Of a stretch of 64,000 nucleotides of DNA, positions 8,718 through 15,055 are shown one piece after another (position 1 is the first letter of the stretch; every line of letters begins with the position of its first letter). The notes beneath the pieces were generated by a model. The model did no database searches. It was not told where the DNA came from and saw only the letters and a program-made list of their open reading frames with translations. The stretch is taken from NCBI GenBank assembly GCA_028279475.1, contig JANQNR010000002.1:81889-145888 (forward strand), written 5' to 3'. The position numbers and the translations under genes are program-made. Origin of the DNA: Rickettsiales bacterium. GTDB lineage: Bacteria > Pseudomonadota > Alphaproteobacteria > Rickettsiales > UBA998.

Positions 8718-9056
8718 ATGAAAAAGACGACAGAACAGGCAGAAGAATTCAGAGGCAGCCCTCCAATATATCAGGGATTAATAGAGGGTATGGCAGCCAC
8801 TTCTTTAGCCATGTTATTTGTAGAGGGTGAATTACCAAGACCTGAGAGCAAGGTAGTAAGGGGTGTCATTGCTGCCGTTGTGGTTGGTCTTGGTGGGGTG
8901 GCCGGAAAAATCGGATATGATAAAGCCAAAAACGCTCTTGACCAGTTTAAAGAAAATCAGCAGGTCATCGCCGAGCAACAAAGGATCATTTCTGAAGCAG
9001 AGAGCCAGGGGTTCGTTTATACGTCACCAGTCGCAGAAAAGAATATGGCGGGCTAA
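8718..9056 (+). CDS. Small hypothetical protein with a Gly/Val-rich hydrophobic segment
   Basis: 112 residues. A charged N-terminus (MKKTTEQAEEF) is followed by hydrophobic stretches around residues 22-36 and 50-64 (VIAAVVVGLGGVAG) and a charged, probably helical tail rich in Gln and Glu (KNALDQFKENQQVIAEQQR). It may be membrane-attached with a cytoplasmic coiled coil. I recognise no family. It stands alone between valS and a convergent small gene, with CTATAGTATTCTTA just upstream as a possible -10 region. No strong ribosome binding site is seen. Confidence 0.55.
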   Translation: MKKTTEQAEEFRGSPPIYQGLIEGMAATSLAMLFVEGELPRPESKVVRGVIAAVVVGLGGVAGKIGYDKAKNALDQFKENQQVIAEQQRIISEAESQGFVYTSPVAEKNMAG

Positions 9057-9080
9057 AAAAAAGCCTGCGCAGTGGCAGGC
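9055..9080 (-). terminator. Terminator for the small minus-strand gene at 9102-9254
   Basis: On the minus strand GCCTGC (9080-9075) pairs with GCAGGC (9068-9063) around a 6-nt loop and is followed by eight T (complement of the A run 9055-9062). A second perfect 8-bp hairpin, GATAGGCG / CGCCTATC at 9087-9106, lies just before it and overlaps the end of the gene. The T tract favours minus-strand use, although the hairpin also lies at the end of the plus-strand gene before it. Confidence 0.7.
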
Positions 9081-9101
9081 GGTGGTGATAGGCGACGGCG
9101 C

Positions 9102-9254
9102 CTATCGACGAGGAAAATGATTATTCAACCACATCGCCAGCCAAATTCCGCCACAGATGAGTAAGAGATAATCATTAGGTGTGTAAATGTACTTAATCAC
9201 CCCCTTTAAATTACTATCAACAAAATTACTATTACAAACCCGAGGCAAAGCCAT
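9102..9254 (-). CDS. 50-residue single-pass membrane protein, unknown
   Basis: Begins MALPRVCNSNFVDSN and ends with a hydrophobic segment DYLLLICGGIWLAMWL followed by NNHFPRR, so a single membrane helix near the C-terminus with a positively charged tail. The start is chosen because GGGAGGTGG lies upstream on the minus strand, at a rather long spacing of about 12 bases. A consensus-like promoter lies about 45 bases upstream and a terminator directly downstream, which together make a one-gene transcription unit and support that it is expressed. No family is recognised. Confidence 0.55.
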   Translation of the reverse strand: MALPRVCNSNFVDSNLKGVIKYIYTPNDYLLLICGGIWLAMWLNNHFPRR

Positions 9255-9297
9255 TTCAAAGAAACCACCTCCCTGGAAAAATACAACGTAAAGGGGA

Positions 9298-9326
9298 ATA
9301 CTAAAAAAATTATGCGTGTCTGTCAA
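9298..9326 (-). promoter_or_regulatory. Sigma70-type promoter for the 50-residue protein
   Basis: On the minus strand TTGACA (9326-9321), a 17-nt spacer and TAGTAT (9303-9298). The -35 box is a perfect consensus and overlaps the stop codon of aroQ; the -10 box matches 4 of 6 positions. The predicted transcript starts about 35-40 bases before the small gene's start codon. Confidence 0.6.
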
Positions 9327-9784
9327 GCGGTACCGGTGCTGGCTTCATTCTTCACCAGATTGGCGATGGCATCAACGGCATACAAGTAGCCGATCGCGCC
9401 GAAGCCGCATAGCACTCCGGTCGCCACGCCACTGATGAACGAGACTTGCCGGAAACTTTCACGCTGGTGGATATTGGTGAGGTGCACCTCAATGACTGGA
9501 ACGCGCATCATCGCCAGTGCATCGCGTAATGGAATTGAAGAGTGTGTCAACCCACCGGGATTGATAATGACGCCCTTCACCTTGCCGAACCCTTCCTGCA
9601 ATTTATCGATCAAATCGCCTTCATGATTGCTCTGATAGGGTTCCAGCGCCAGCTCATGCGCCGTTGCGCGGGCAATGCACTGGGTTTCAATCGCCTCCAG
9701 CGTGTGCGAACCATAAATTTCCGGCTCACGCATGCCTAACAGGTTGAGGTTCGGTCCGTTAAGGAGTAGGATGTCGGCTTCCAT
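9323..9784 (-). CDS. aroQ: 3-dehydroquinate dehydratase, type II
   Basis: 153 residues, the family's normal size. It converts 3-dehydroquinate to 3-dehydroshikimate in the shikimate pathway. Visible type II motifs are LLNGPNLNLLGMREPEIYG (residues 7-25) with the catalytic Arg/Tyr loop, YQSNHEGDLIDKL (about 49-61), INPGGLTHSSIPLRDAL with the conserved Asn and His region, and EVHLTNIHQRESFR. It is divergent from thiS with 32 bases between the two start codons, so both promoters must overlap in that gap or one lies inside a neighbour. In some alphaproteobacteria aroQ precedes accB-accC; that is not the case here. Confidence 0.96.
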   Translation of the reverse strand: MEADILLLNGPNLNLLGMREPEIYGSHTLEAIETQCIARATAHELALEPYQSNHEGDLIDKLQEGFGKVKGVIINPGGLTHSSIPLRDALAMMRVPVIEVHLTNIHQRESFRQVSFISGVATGVLCGFGAIGYLYAVDAIANLVKNEASTGTA

Positions 9785-9816
9785 AGACTCAAGGATATGC
9801 CACGGCGGAGAGAAAA

Positions 9817-10020
9817 ATGCAAATCACGATTAACGGAGAGCCGCATACGCTTGATGCAGACGGGCTGAGTATCACAGAATTGTTGCAACGCCTCAACGTA
9901 GATGTGACGCAGGTGGCAGTAGAAAAGAATCTGGAGATCATCCCGAAATCGCGCTACGAACAGGAGAGCGTCGCAGCAGGGGATGCGATTGAACTGGTAG
10001 AATTTGTCGGGGGGGGATAA
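9817..10020 (+). CDS. thiS: Thiamine sulfur-carrier protein ThiS
   Basis: 67 residues of ubiquitin-like fold ending in Gly-Gly-Gly (VEFVGGG). ThiS carries sulfur as a C-terminal thiocarboxylate to ThiG for thiazole synthesis. The N-terminus [15 protein letters not shown] and the central [16 protein letters not shown] are family-typical. It overlaps thiG by one base (TAATG), so the two are co-translated. ThiF, ThiO/ThiH and ThiE are not adjacent. No thiamine riboswitch fits into the 32-bp divergent gap with aroQ. Confidence 0.93.
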   Translation: MQITINGEPHTLDADGLSITELLQRLNVDVTQVAVEKNLEIIPKSRYEQESVAAGDAIELVEFVGGG

Positions 10021-10826
10021 TGACGCAGGCCGTACAGAACATCACACAGGATCAAGGTGACGACCCGCTGGTCGTCGGTAGCTATCGTTTCAATTCACGC
10101 CTGATTGTCGGCACCGGGAAATACGGTGACCCGGACATCGCCAGCCGTGCGATCGCCGCGAGCGGGGCGGAGATGGTGACCGTGGCACTGCGACGAGTGA
10201 ATCTGGCCGACACGAGCGAGGGATCCATCACCCATATTATACCGCCAGATCAATATACCTACCTACCCAATACCGCCGGCTGCTATACCGCCGATGAGGC
10301 CGTGCGTACGCTACGGTTGGCGCGGGAAATGGGCGATTACCGGCTGGTCAAGCTGGAAGTCATTGGCGATAAGACGTTTTTATATCCCGATGTGCTGGAA
10401 ACGGTGAAAGCAGCAGAAATTCTGGTCGATGATGGGTTTGAAGTGATGGCCTATACCAATGAAGACCCGCTGATCGCCGCTCGGCTGGAGGAAATCGGCT
10501 GCGTCGCCATCATGCCGCTTGGTGCACCGATTGGTTCAGGGCTGGGGATTCAGAACCCGTACAATATTCGTATGATTGCCGAGCAATCCTCAATCCCTGT
10601 GGTACTGGACGCCGGGATCGGCACGCCTTCCGACGCGGTGGTCGCGATGGAGTTGGGCTGCGACGCGGTGCTGATGAATACCGCGATTGCTGAAGCGGGT
10701 GACCCGGTGGCCATGGCGGAGGCGATGAAGATGGCAGTGGAATGTGGCCGTATTGCGTACCGTTCCGGGCGGATGCGGCAGCGTGCGGTCGGGTCTGCCT
10801 CGTCCCCCGAGACGAATTTGATTTAG
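10020..10826 (+). CDS. thiG: Thiazole synthase ThiG
   Basis: 268 residues, a TIM-barrel enzyme that joins deoxyxylulose 5-phosphate, dehydroglycine and ThiS-bound sulfur into the thiazole phosphate. Diagnostic stretches are [15 protein letters not shown] near residue 28, [12 protein letters not shown] (with the Arg typical of ThiG), the Schiff-base lysine region [11 protein letters not shown] near residue 110, [15 protein letters not shown] and [18 protein letters not shown]. It follows thiS with a one-base overlap. The last codons (SSPETNLI) are partly echoed about 1.45 kb downstream at the end of a truncated gene, reported as a finding. A weak hairpin (AGTTA/TAACT) and a T run follow the stop. 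Confidence 0.96.
   Translation: MTQAVQNITQDQGDDPLVVGSYRFNSRLIVGTGKYGDPDIASRAIAASGAEMVTVALRRVNLADTSEGSITHIIPPDQYTYLPNTAGCYTADEAVRTLRLAREMGDYRLVKLEVIGDKTFLYPDVLETVKAAEILVDDGFEVMAYTNEDPLIAARLEEIGCVAIMPLGAPIGSGLGIQNPYNIRMIAEQSSIPVVLDAGIGTPSDAVVAMELGCDAVLMNTAIAEAGDPVAMAEAMKMAVECGRIAYRSGRMRQRAVGSASSPETNLI
10803..10826. repeat. Left copy of a degenerate direct repeat (thiG 3' end)
   Basis: The last 24 bases of thiG, ending GAATTTGATTTAG, are matched by the end of the truncated gene at 12262-12285, ending AAATCTGATTTAA. I count about 17 identities over 22 aligned bases. The two copies bracket the toxin/immunity genes in direct orientation, like an old insertion-site duplication or att-like pair. The match is short and imperfect. 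Confidence 0.4.
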
Positions 10827-10891
10827 TTAGTTAGTGATTAACTGGTCGCTTTTTTGGAATTTTACCCTTCCAGACATCCTTTATCCCTTCC

Positions 10892-11551
10892 ATGTTCCCT
10901 CGCATGGAAATGGAAAGTTTAGAAGAGGTTGAACGCATCTACATTGAGTCACAGCTTTATCGGCTGAGAGCACTGGATGAAGAGCGCTTTGTCGAGGCAT
11001 GGAAGCTCCGCAATCTTGGGCTGGCGTTGCAGGAACTCATGCAGATCATGCATGAAATCAAGTATGACCCGAACCAACCGCGCGTGCCCGCTGGAAGCCC
11101 GGAGGGTGGTCGTTGGACAAGTGATCCCCATTACATTTCCCGGCAACATAAGTGGGGTGATCCAAGCACACTCGGAGAGCATGTGAAAGATCATGGCAGA
11201 GATTTCAACACGCGATCAGCCAGTGAATACGCCCGCAAAGCCCAGCAATTCAGAGAACGTGCGATCCGCAATAAATTCCCTATGCATGTCGATAAAAGCG
11301 GTAACTTGCGCATTTATGATCCAAAAACCAATACCTTTGGCTCATACCGCAAAGATGGTACAACAAGAACTTTCTATAAACCGCCGGAAGGGATAGAATA
11401 TTACAAAAAGCAGGAAAATCGGTATGTTGGAAAACGTGGCAAGGTTATCAATCCACTACCACGATCAGGTGGTGGCGGAAGTGGTGGAGCATCTCCATTT
11501 CTTGAACGTCCTGACTTACCCGGTGGAAGATTTCGGCCACCAAATAGATGA
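10892..11551 (+). CDS. Putative polymorphic toxin with BECR-type nuclease-like C-terminus
   Basis: 219 residues. A helical, charged N-terminal part (1-65) leads into YDPNQPRVPAGSPEGGRWTS (about 68-87), a linker motif I know from many alphaproteobacterial phage and toxin proteins directly before a toxic domain. The C-terminal half has the pattern HVKDHGRDF ... YARKAQQF ... IYDPKTNTFGSYRKDGTTRTFYKP (about 99-169), which resembles the barnase/EndoU/colicin E5-D/RelE-like (BECR) RNases of polymorphic toxins. A Gly-rich tail (SGGGGSGG) and Pro-rich end follow. Two small cysteine-rich genes lie directly downstream, as expected for immunity partners. The fold and RNase activity are inferred from pattern only. 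Confidence 0.6.
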   Translation: MFPRMEMESLEEVERIYIESQLYRLRALDEERFVEAWKLRNLGLALQELMQIMHEIKYDPNQPRVPAGSPEGGRWTSDPHYISRQHKWGDPSTLGEHVKDHGRDFNTRSASEYARKAQQFRERAIRNKFPMHVDKSGNLRIYDPKTNTFGSYRKDGTTRTFYKPPEGIEYYKKQENRYVGKRGKVINPLPRSGGGGSGGASPFLERPDLPGGRFRPPNR

Positions 11552-11566
11552 AGAGGAGAATGGAAT

Positions 11567-11839
11567 ATGAAACATATATGTCCGGTCTGTGGCTGTGACC
11601 ATCTGCATGAGCCTGCTTATGATGATGAGGGGGGAGGATCTTATGAATTCTGTCCAAGCTGTGGGTTTCAGTTCGGTTATCATGATAATGGAGAAGATGT
11701 AGATGATTCTACCATTTTTCATCAGCGCTGGCGCCAGCAATGGATTGAAGGTGGCATGGTATGGTGGTCACCCAGTCGTCAGCCTCCCGAATCGTGGAGT
11801 CCACTTGCTCAATTACTCAGAATTGGCATTCGCATATAG
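11567..11839 (+). CDS. CPCC-type cysteine-rich protein, copy 1 (possible immunity protein)
   Basis: 90 residues beginning MKHICPVCGC and containing a second pair FCPSCGFQFGYHD (about residues 28-40), so a two-by-Cys-x2-Cys zinc-ribbon-like fold, followed by the conserved RWRQQWIEGGMVWW. A good ribosome binding site (AAGAGGAGAA) lies before the ATG. This is the CPCC cysteine-rich family, frequently found next to polymorphic toxins and thought to act as immunity proteins. It begins 15 bases after the toxin-like gene and ends one base before copy 2. Confidence 0.7.
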   Translation: MKHICPVCGCDHLHEPAYDDEGGGSYEFCPSCGFQFGYHDNGEDVDDSTIFHQRWRQQWIEGGMVWWSPSRQPPESWSPLAQLLRIGIRI

Positions 11840-11840
11840 T

Positions 11841-12116
11841 ATGAAACATATGTGTCCTGTATGTGGTTATGACGAATTGCCGGAGCCGGCATATGATGAG
11901 TTTGGTGAGCCCTCGTTTGAATATTGTCCTTCATGTGTTTTTCAGTTTGGGTATCATGATAAAGGCTATGAATATAAGGATGCGGCGAAGTTTCATGACC
12001 AATGGCGTCGGCAGTGGATCAACAAGGGGATGCCATGGGGAATGAGTGAACTACCTCGACCAGCTAGATGGAACCCAAGGCACCAACTACTAAACATAGG
12101 AATAATTATTGATTAG
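11841..12116 (+). CDS. CPCC-type cysteine-rich protein, copy 2
   Basis: 91 residues, clearly a paralogue of the preceding gene: MKHMCPVCGY, then YCPSCVFQFGYHD and FHDQWRRQWINKGMPWG at the same spacing. The four cysteines are kept, but the residue after the second pair is Val, not Gly. The ATG at 11841 is one base after the upstream stop, so translation is probably coupled. Tandem variants of an immunity-like gene next to one toxin are typical of islands that collect protection against sibling toxins; this role is inferred. Confidence 0.7.
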   Translation: MKHMCPVCGYDELPEPAYDEFGEPSFEYCPSCVFQFGYHDKGYEYKDAAKFHDQWRRQWINKGMPWGMSELPRPARWNPRHQLLNIGIIID

Positions 12117-12174
12117 TGTTTTCTTCAATCAGGTACAAAGGTTTGGATCACCTAACCGATAAGGAGATAAAACC

Positions 12175-12285
12175 ATGAAACATATGTGTCCTGTTTGCGG
12201 ATATGATAAACTACCGGAACCTGCCTATGATGGGGAAAGATTGGGGATTCTGTTGTCTGGCACTCCCCAAACAAATCTGATTTAA
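12175..12285 (+). pseudogene. Truncated third copy of the CPCC gene
   Basis: A strong ribosome binding site (AAGGAGATAAAACC) precedes an ATG whose product starts MKHMCPVCGYDKLPEPAYD, nearly identical to copy 2, but after 19 residues it departs into unrelated sequence and stops at 36 residues. The second Cys pair is missing, so the protein cannot form the family fold. The unrelated tail ends SGTPQTNLI, resembling the ThiG C-terminus SSPETNLI, and the DNA is similar too. This reads as a gene broken at the right border of an inserted segment. Confidence 0.65.
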
Positions 12286-12287
12286 GT

Positions 12288-12857
12288 CTACTCCTCCAAC
12301 ACCGGGCGATCGGGGAAGAGGGTGTGCAATACGCGATCCTGCGGCGCAATGGCATAACGTTCCGCCGTGCCACCCGCCAGATACAGCAATGCCTTGACCG
12401 GTTTGTCGACGGTAATCGGTTGAGCCAACTGGTTTGGCGTAATGGATTTGGCGATGGTCAGGATATAACCGTGGCTGTCGATAAAGAAGATGTCGACCAG
12501 ATCTTCGCCGGACTCGGTGGTGATTTGTGTCGGTGCCGCCGTTTCCAGCATATAAAGCGTACCATAGGTACCGGAAATGGCGCCCCGGTCAAGAAACCAG
12601 TCTGGACGCCCGGTGGCGGTATGTTCGATATTGACGGAAAAACGATGCTGACGGGTCGTTGTCACCGTCTCTGGTTCGGACGATTCTTCCCCGTCGGCTG
12701 CCGCTTCTTCATCGGTGGCTTCTGCACTCGTCACCGGAATGTCCACTGTAGAGGCAATCGTGATCGTATCCCGGCTGAAGACGACGGAGCTGGCATGAAC
12801 AACGCTAAACGCCGTCATAGACACCATCATTATGGAAAGTAAAACCCACTTATTCAT
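12288..12857 (-). CDS. DUF192-related secreted protein
   Basis: 189 residues with a signal peptide (about 1-22, ending VHA), an acidic low-complexity segment (about 44-63, rich in Glu, Ala and Ser) and a diverged DUF192-like domain: YGTLYMLETAAPTQI, VDIFFIDSHGYILTIAKSITPN and KALLYLAGGTAERYAI. The order of strands follows the neighbouring canonical DUF192 protein, so the two appear to be old duplicates. DUF192 proteins are small periplasmic beta proteins without a settled function. It overlaps the upstream gene by 8 bases. The stop lies 3 bases beyond the truncated CPCC copy. Confidence 0.7.
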   Translation of the reverse strand: MNKWVLLSIMMVSMTAFSVVHASSVVFSRDTITIASTVDIPVTSAEATDEEAAADGEESSEPETVTTTRQHRFSVNIEHTATGRPDWFLDRGAISGTYGTLYMLETAAPTQITTESGEDLVDIFFIDSHGYILTIAKSITPNQLAQPITVDKPVKALLYLAGGTAERYAIAPQDRVLHTLFPDRPVLEE

Positions 12858-13284
12858 AGCCTCTTACGCTTACGTGATTGCCAACGGAAATACTATGTCT
12901 TTTTGCACTACCACCAGCGATTTCCAGCACATAACGCACCGGAAAACGTGAGGAAATGGGGGTGGTATCATGCGGGTTGGCGCTGTGTTTGATATGCACA
13001 ATCTTGCCTGCCTGCGTAATAAACAGCATATCGAGTGGTGCGGGCGTGTTTTTCATCCACATAAAAACCGGTTGCTCTTTGGGATAGACAAACAACATGC
13101 CGTAATGCTCAGGAATCGTTTTCCGGTGCATCAATCCCTGCCGCCGTGCTGCCTCTGATGCAGCCACATCCACCTGAAAACGGACAGTTTTGGAGCCGGA
13201 ACGAATCTCTACTGTCGCGCTGAGCGCCCATTCCGGAAAGCACAAGCATAGTAGCAATAAAACGCGAGGAAATAGTTTCATCAT
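12850..13284 (-). CDS. DUF192 family periplasmic protein
   Basis: 144 residues: a signal peptide (MMKLFPRVLLLLCLCFPEWALSA region) and a canonical DUF192 domain, with VDVAASEAARRQGLMHRKTIP, GMLFVYPKEQPVFMWMKNTPAPLDMLFI and VLEIAGGSAKRHSI. The family occurs widely in Proteobacteria as secreted or periplasmic proteins of unknown function. It is the first gene of a two-gene operon; the second is a diverged relative overlapping by 8 bases. The divergent unknown gene at 13342 shares the 57-bp AT-rich upstream region. Confidence 0.85.
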   Translation of the reverse strand: MMKLFPRVLLLLCLCFPEWALSATVEIRSGSKTVRFQVDVAASEAARRQGLMHRKTIPEHYGMLFVYPKEQPVFMWMKNTPAPLDMLFITQAGKIVHIKHSANPHDTTPISSRFPVRYVLEIAGGSAKRHSISVGNHVSVRGYE

Positions 13285-13341
13285 AATGTTATCGTTTTTT
13301 ATACAATTATGTTATTATAGTATAGGAGAGAGGATTATTCT

Positions 13342-14115
13342 ATGACACGAATGTTTACTGGTAGTCGGGGTGATGGTGCAGGCGGCGGCACAAGCAACCC
13401 TATTTTTGACAAATACAAGAAACGTAGCGCCAAGGAAACCTTCCTCAATAAAATGCGCGGCATTGACGAAGCAAAAATGAGTGAAGAAGAAAAATACAAG
13501 AAAATCTTCGATGAAAAGCTCGAAGAACTTCGTCAACAGGCGTTGACCGGCGGACGTGGCTCCAAATACAAATTTTCTCTGCCCGGCACTGAACAGGCGG
13601 AAGGCGAAGAGAAAGAATTGTCCAAATCCATGGAAGCGTTCCTGCGTCGCATGGCGATGAAAAAGGTGAAAGAGCAGAAGAAGAAGGATCAGGAACGGGC
13701 GCAAATTAAGGTCAAAGCGCAGTATTTCACCGGGATCCAGGGTGGACGGATCGATGCCAAAGGTCGGATTTACGGACCGGACAATCGCTGGGTGGCTTCC
13801 GTCAATTTAAAAACCGGGAAAGTGATGAGTCGCTCCGGCATGCGTATATGTAAATATAATGCTAAATCTCCCTACACCTTCCACCTAATTGCGCAGTATA
13901 TTGCCCGTGAGTATGGGCCGAATAAAGGGTCGTTCATGGGAGGAACCAACGGTTACGGCACACCGGCAAGCAATGCGATGTATGGGCCAAATTCAACCGC
14001 TGATCCTAATGCCGGCATGGGTAGTTTCTATGGTGGTGGCAGTGCTCCGCAAGGCGGCATGGGCGGCTTCTATGGTGGCGGTGATGATAATAAAGGTGGC
14101 GGATTCTGGGGCTGA
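13342..14115 (+). CDS. Hypothetical protein with coiled-coil middle and Gly-rich tail
   Basis: 257 residues, no signal peptide. Residues about 28-130 are highly charged and helical (Lys, Glu and Gln-rich). Residues about 128-190 form a more ordered stretch with short turns (GGRIDAKGRIYGPDNRW, VNLKTGKVMSRSGMRICKY), recalling small beta repeats. The last 60 residues are Gly, Met, Tyr and Asn-rich with repeated GGFYGGG-like units and end GGGFWG. GAGAGAGG-like bases (AGGAGAGAGG) lie upstream as a ribosome binding site. I do not recognise a family. It stands directly before the prepilin peptidase gene, so a link with the pilus is possible but unproven. Confidence 0.6.
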   Translation: MTRMFTGSRGDGAGGGTSNPIFDKYKKRSAKETFLNKMRGIDEAKMSEEEKYKKIFDEKLEELRQQALTGGRGSKYKFSLPGTEQAEGEEKELSKSMEAFLRRMAMKKVKEQKKKDQERAQIKVKAQYFTGIQGGRIDAKGRIYGPDNRWVASVNLKTGKVMSRSGMRICKYNAKSPYTFHLIAQYIAREYGPNKGSFMGGTNGYGTPASNAMYGPNSTADPNAGMGSFYGGGSAPQGGMGGFYGGGDDNKGGGFWG

Positions 14116-14183
14116 GTACATCTGAAGGGCATCTGGTGCCGTTGGTTGCTTTTTCCCACACACTTTCTTAACCCTCCTGGCGC

Positions 14184-14975
14184 ATGATGGAGCGCATGTG
14201 GATCGAAGTTTTTATTGTTGTGGTGGTAGGGCTGTGTTTTGGCAGCCTGAATACGCTGCTGATATACCGGTTACCGCTCAGCAAGCCGGTCGGCATGGTG
14301 CGGTCGGCCTGCCCGGTCTGCCGTACACCGCTGCGTGCAGCAGATTTGTTGCCGCTGTTTAGCTGGTTGCTAACACGGGGGCGGTGCCGCCATTGCCATG
14401 CGGCGGTGCATTGGCGCTATCCGGTTACGGAGTTAGTAACAGCACTAGTGTTTCTGCTGGTATGGCGATTCCATGGCCTGACACCGGAAGGGGCGTTGAT
14501 TGCGCTGCTGGGGTCACAATTACTGGTGCTTTGTGTGATTGACTTTGAACATCGGATTATTCCGGACGCGCTGCAAGTCACGATTGGTGCAACGGGGGTT
14601 GCCTATGGTGTCATGACGACGATGCACCTGTCCGAAATGCTGGGTGGAATGCTTGTGGGAGCGCTGATCGGACTGGTACTGCAATATGGATTTCGCTATG
14701 CGACAGGTAAAGATGGGCTGGGAACCGGGGATGTCAAATTTATGGCAGCGGCAGGTATCTGGCTTGGCCTGTCGCCTCTGGTCACATTTCTGTTTTATTC
14801 CGGCGTACTTGGGGTGGCAAGTGCGCTGCTTTGGCGGATGATTCACCCTGATCCGCGTTTTCCCTTCGGTCCGGCATTGGCGCTCAGCCTGTTTTTGCTG
14901 GTCATGTATCCGGCATCGGCTTTGTGGTTTCAAACCATTTCGGTATGGATTGTCACAGCGCTGGGGCTAATATAG
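14184..14975 (+). CDS. pilD: Prepilin peptidase (type IV leader peptidase)
   Basis: 263 residues, aspartic protease of the inner membrane that cleaves the prepilin leader and methylates the new N-terminus. The N-terminal zinc-binding region has CPVCRTPL and CRHCHAAVHWRYP (about residues 43-75), both Cys pairs intact. The two catalytic Asp regions are VIDFEHRIIPD (about 119-129) and GTGDVKFMAAAGIWLGL (about 180-196). Several membrane helices follow the usual pattern. It precedes the secretin gene. Start choice among three nearby ATG codons is uncertain (14184, 14187 or 14196). Confidence 0.94.
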   Translation: MMERMWIEVFIVVVVGLCFGSLNTLLIYRLPLSKPVGMVRSACPVCRTPLRAADLLPLFSWLLTRGRCRHCHAAVHWRYPVTELVTALVFLLVWRFHGLTPEGALIALLGSQLLVLCVIDFEHRIIPDALQVTIGATGVAYGVMTTMHLSEMLGGMLVGALIGLVLQYGFRYATGKDGLGTGDVKFMAAAGIWLGLSPLVTFLFYSGVLGVASALLWRMIHPDPRFPFGPALALSLFLLVMYPASALWFQTISVWIVTALGLI

Positions 14976-15055
14976 GTAAATTATCCGCCACCAGGGTAAT
15001 TTATTTGACGGCCTCATTTTACCTGTCCTAATTTTATGTGAGGAATAGGTACAAT

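Noticed and set aside
9785..9816. Possible thiamine riboswitch before thiS
   Set aside because: The divergent gap with aroQ is only 32 bases, too short for a TPP riboswitch, and no THI-box sequence is seen.
14989..15055. Possible regulatory element before the secretin gene (ACCAGGGTAATTT and ACCTGTCC stretches)
   Set aside because: Only weak partial repeats; no clear dyad or promoter consensus could be defined.
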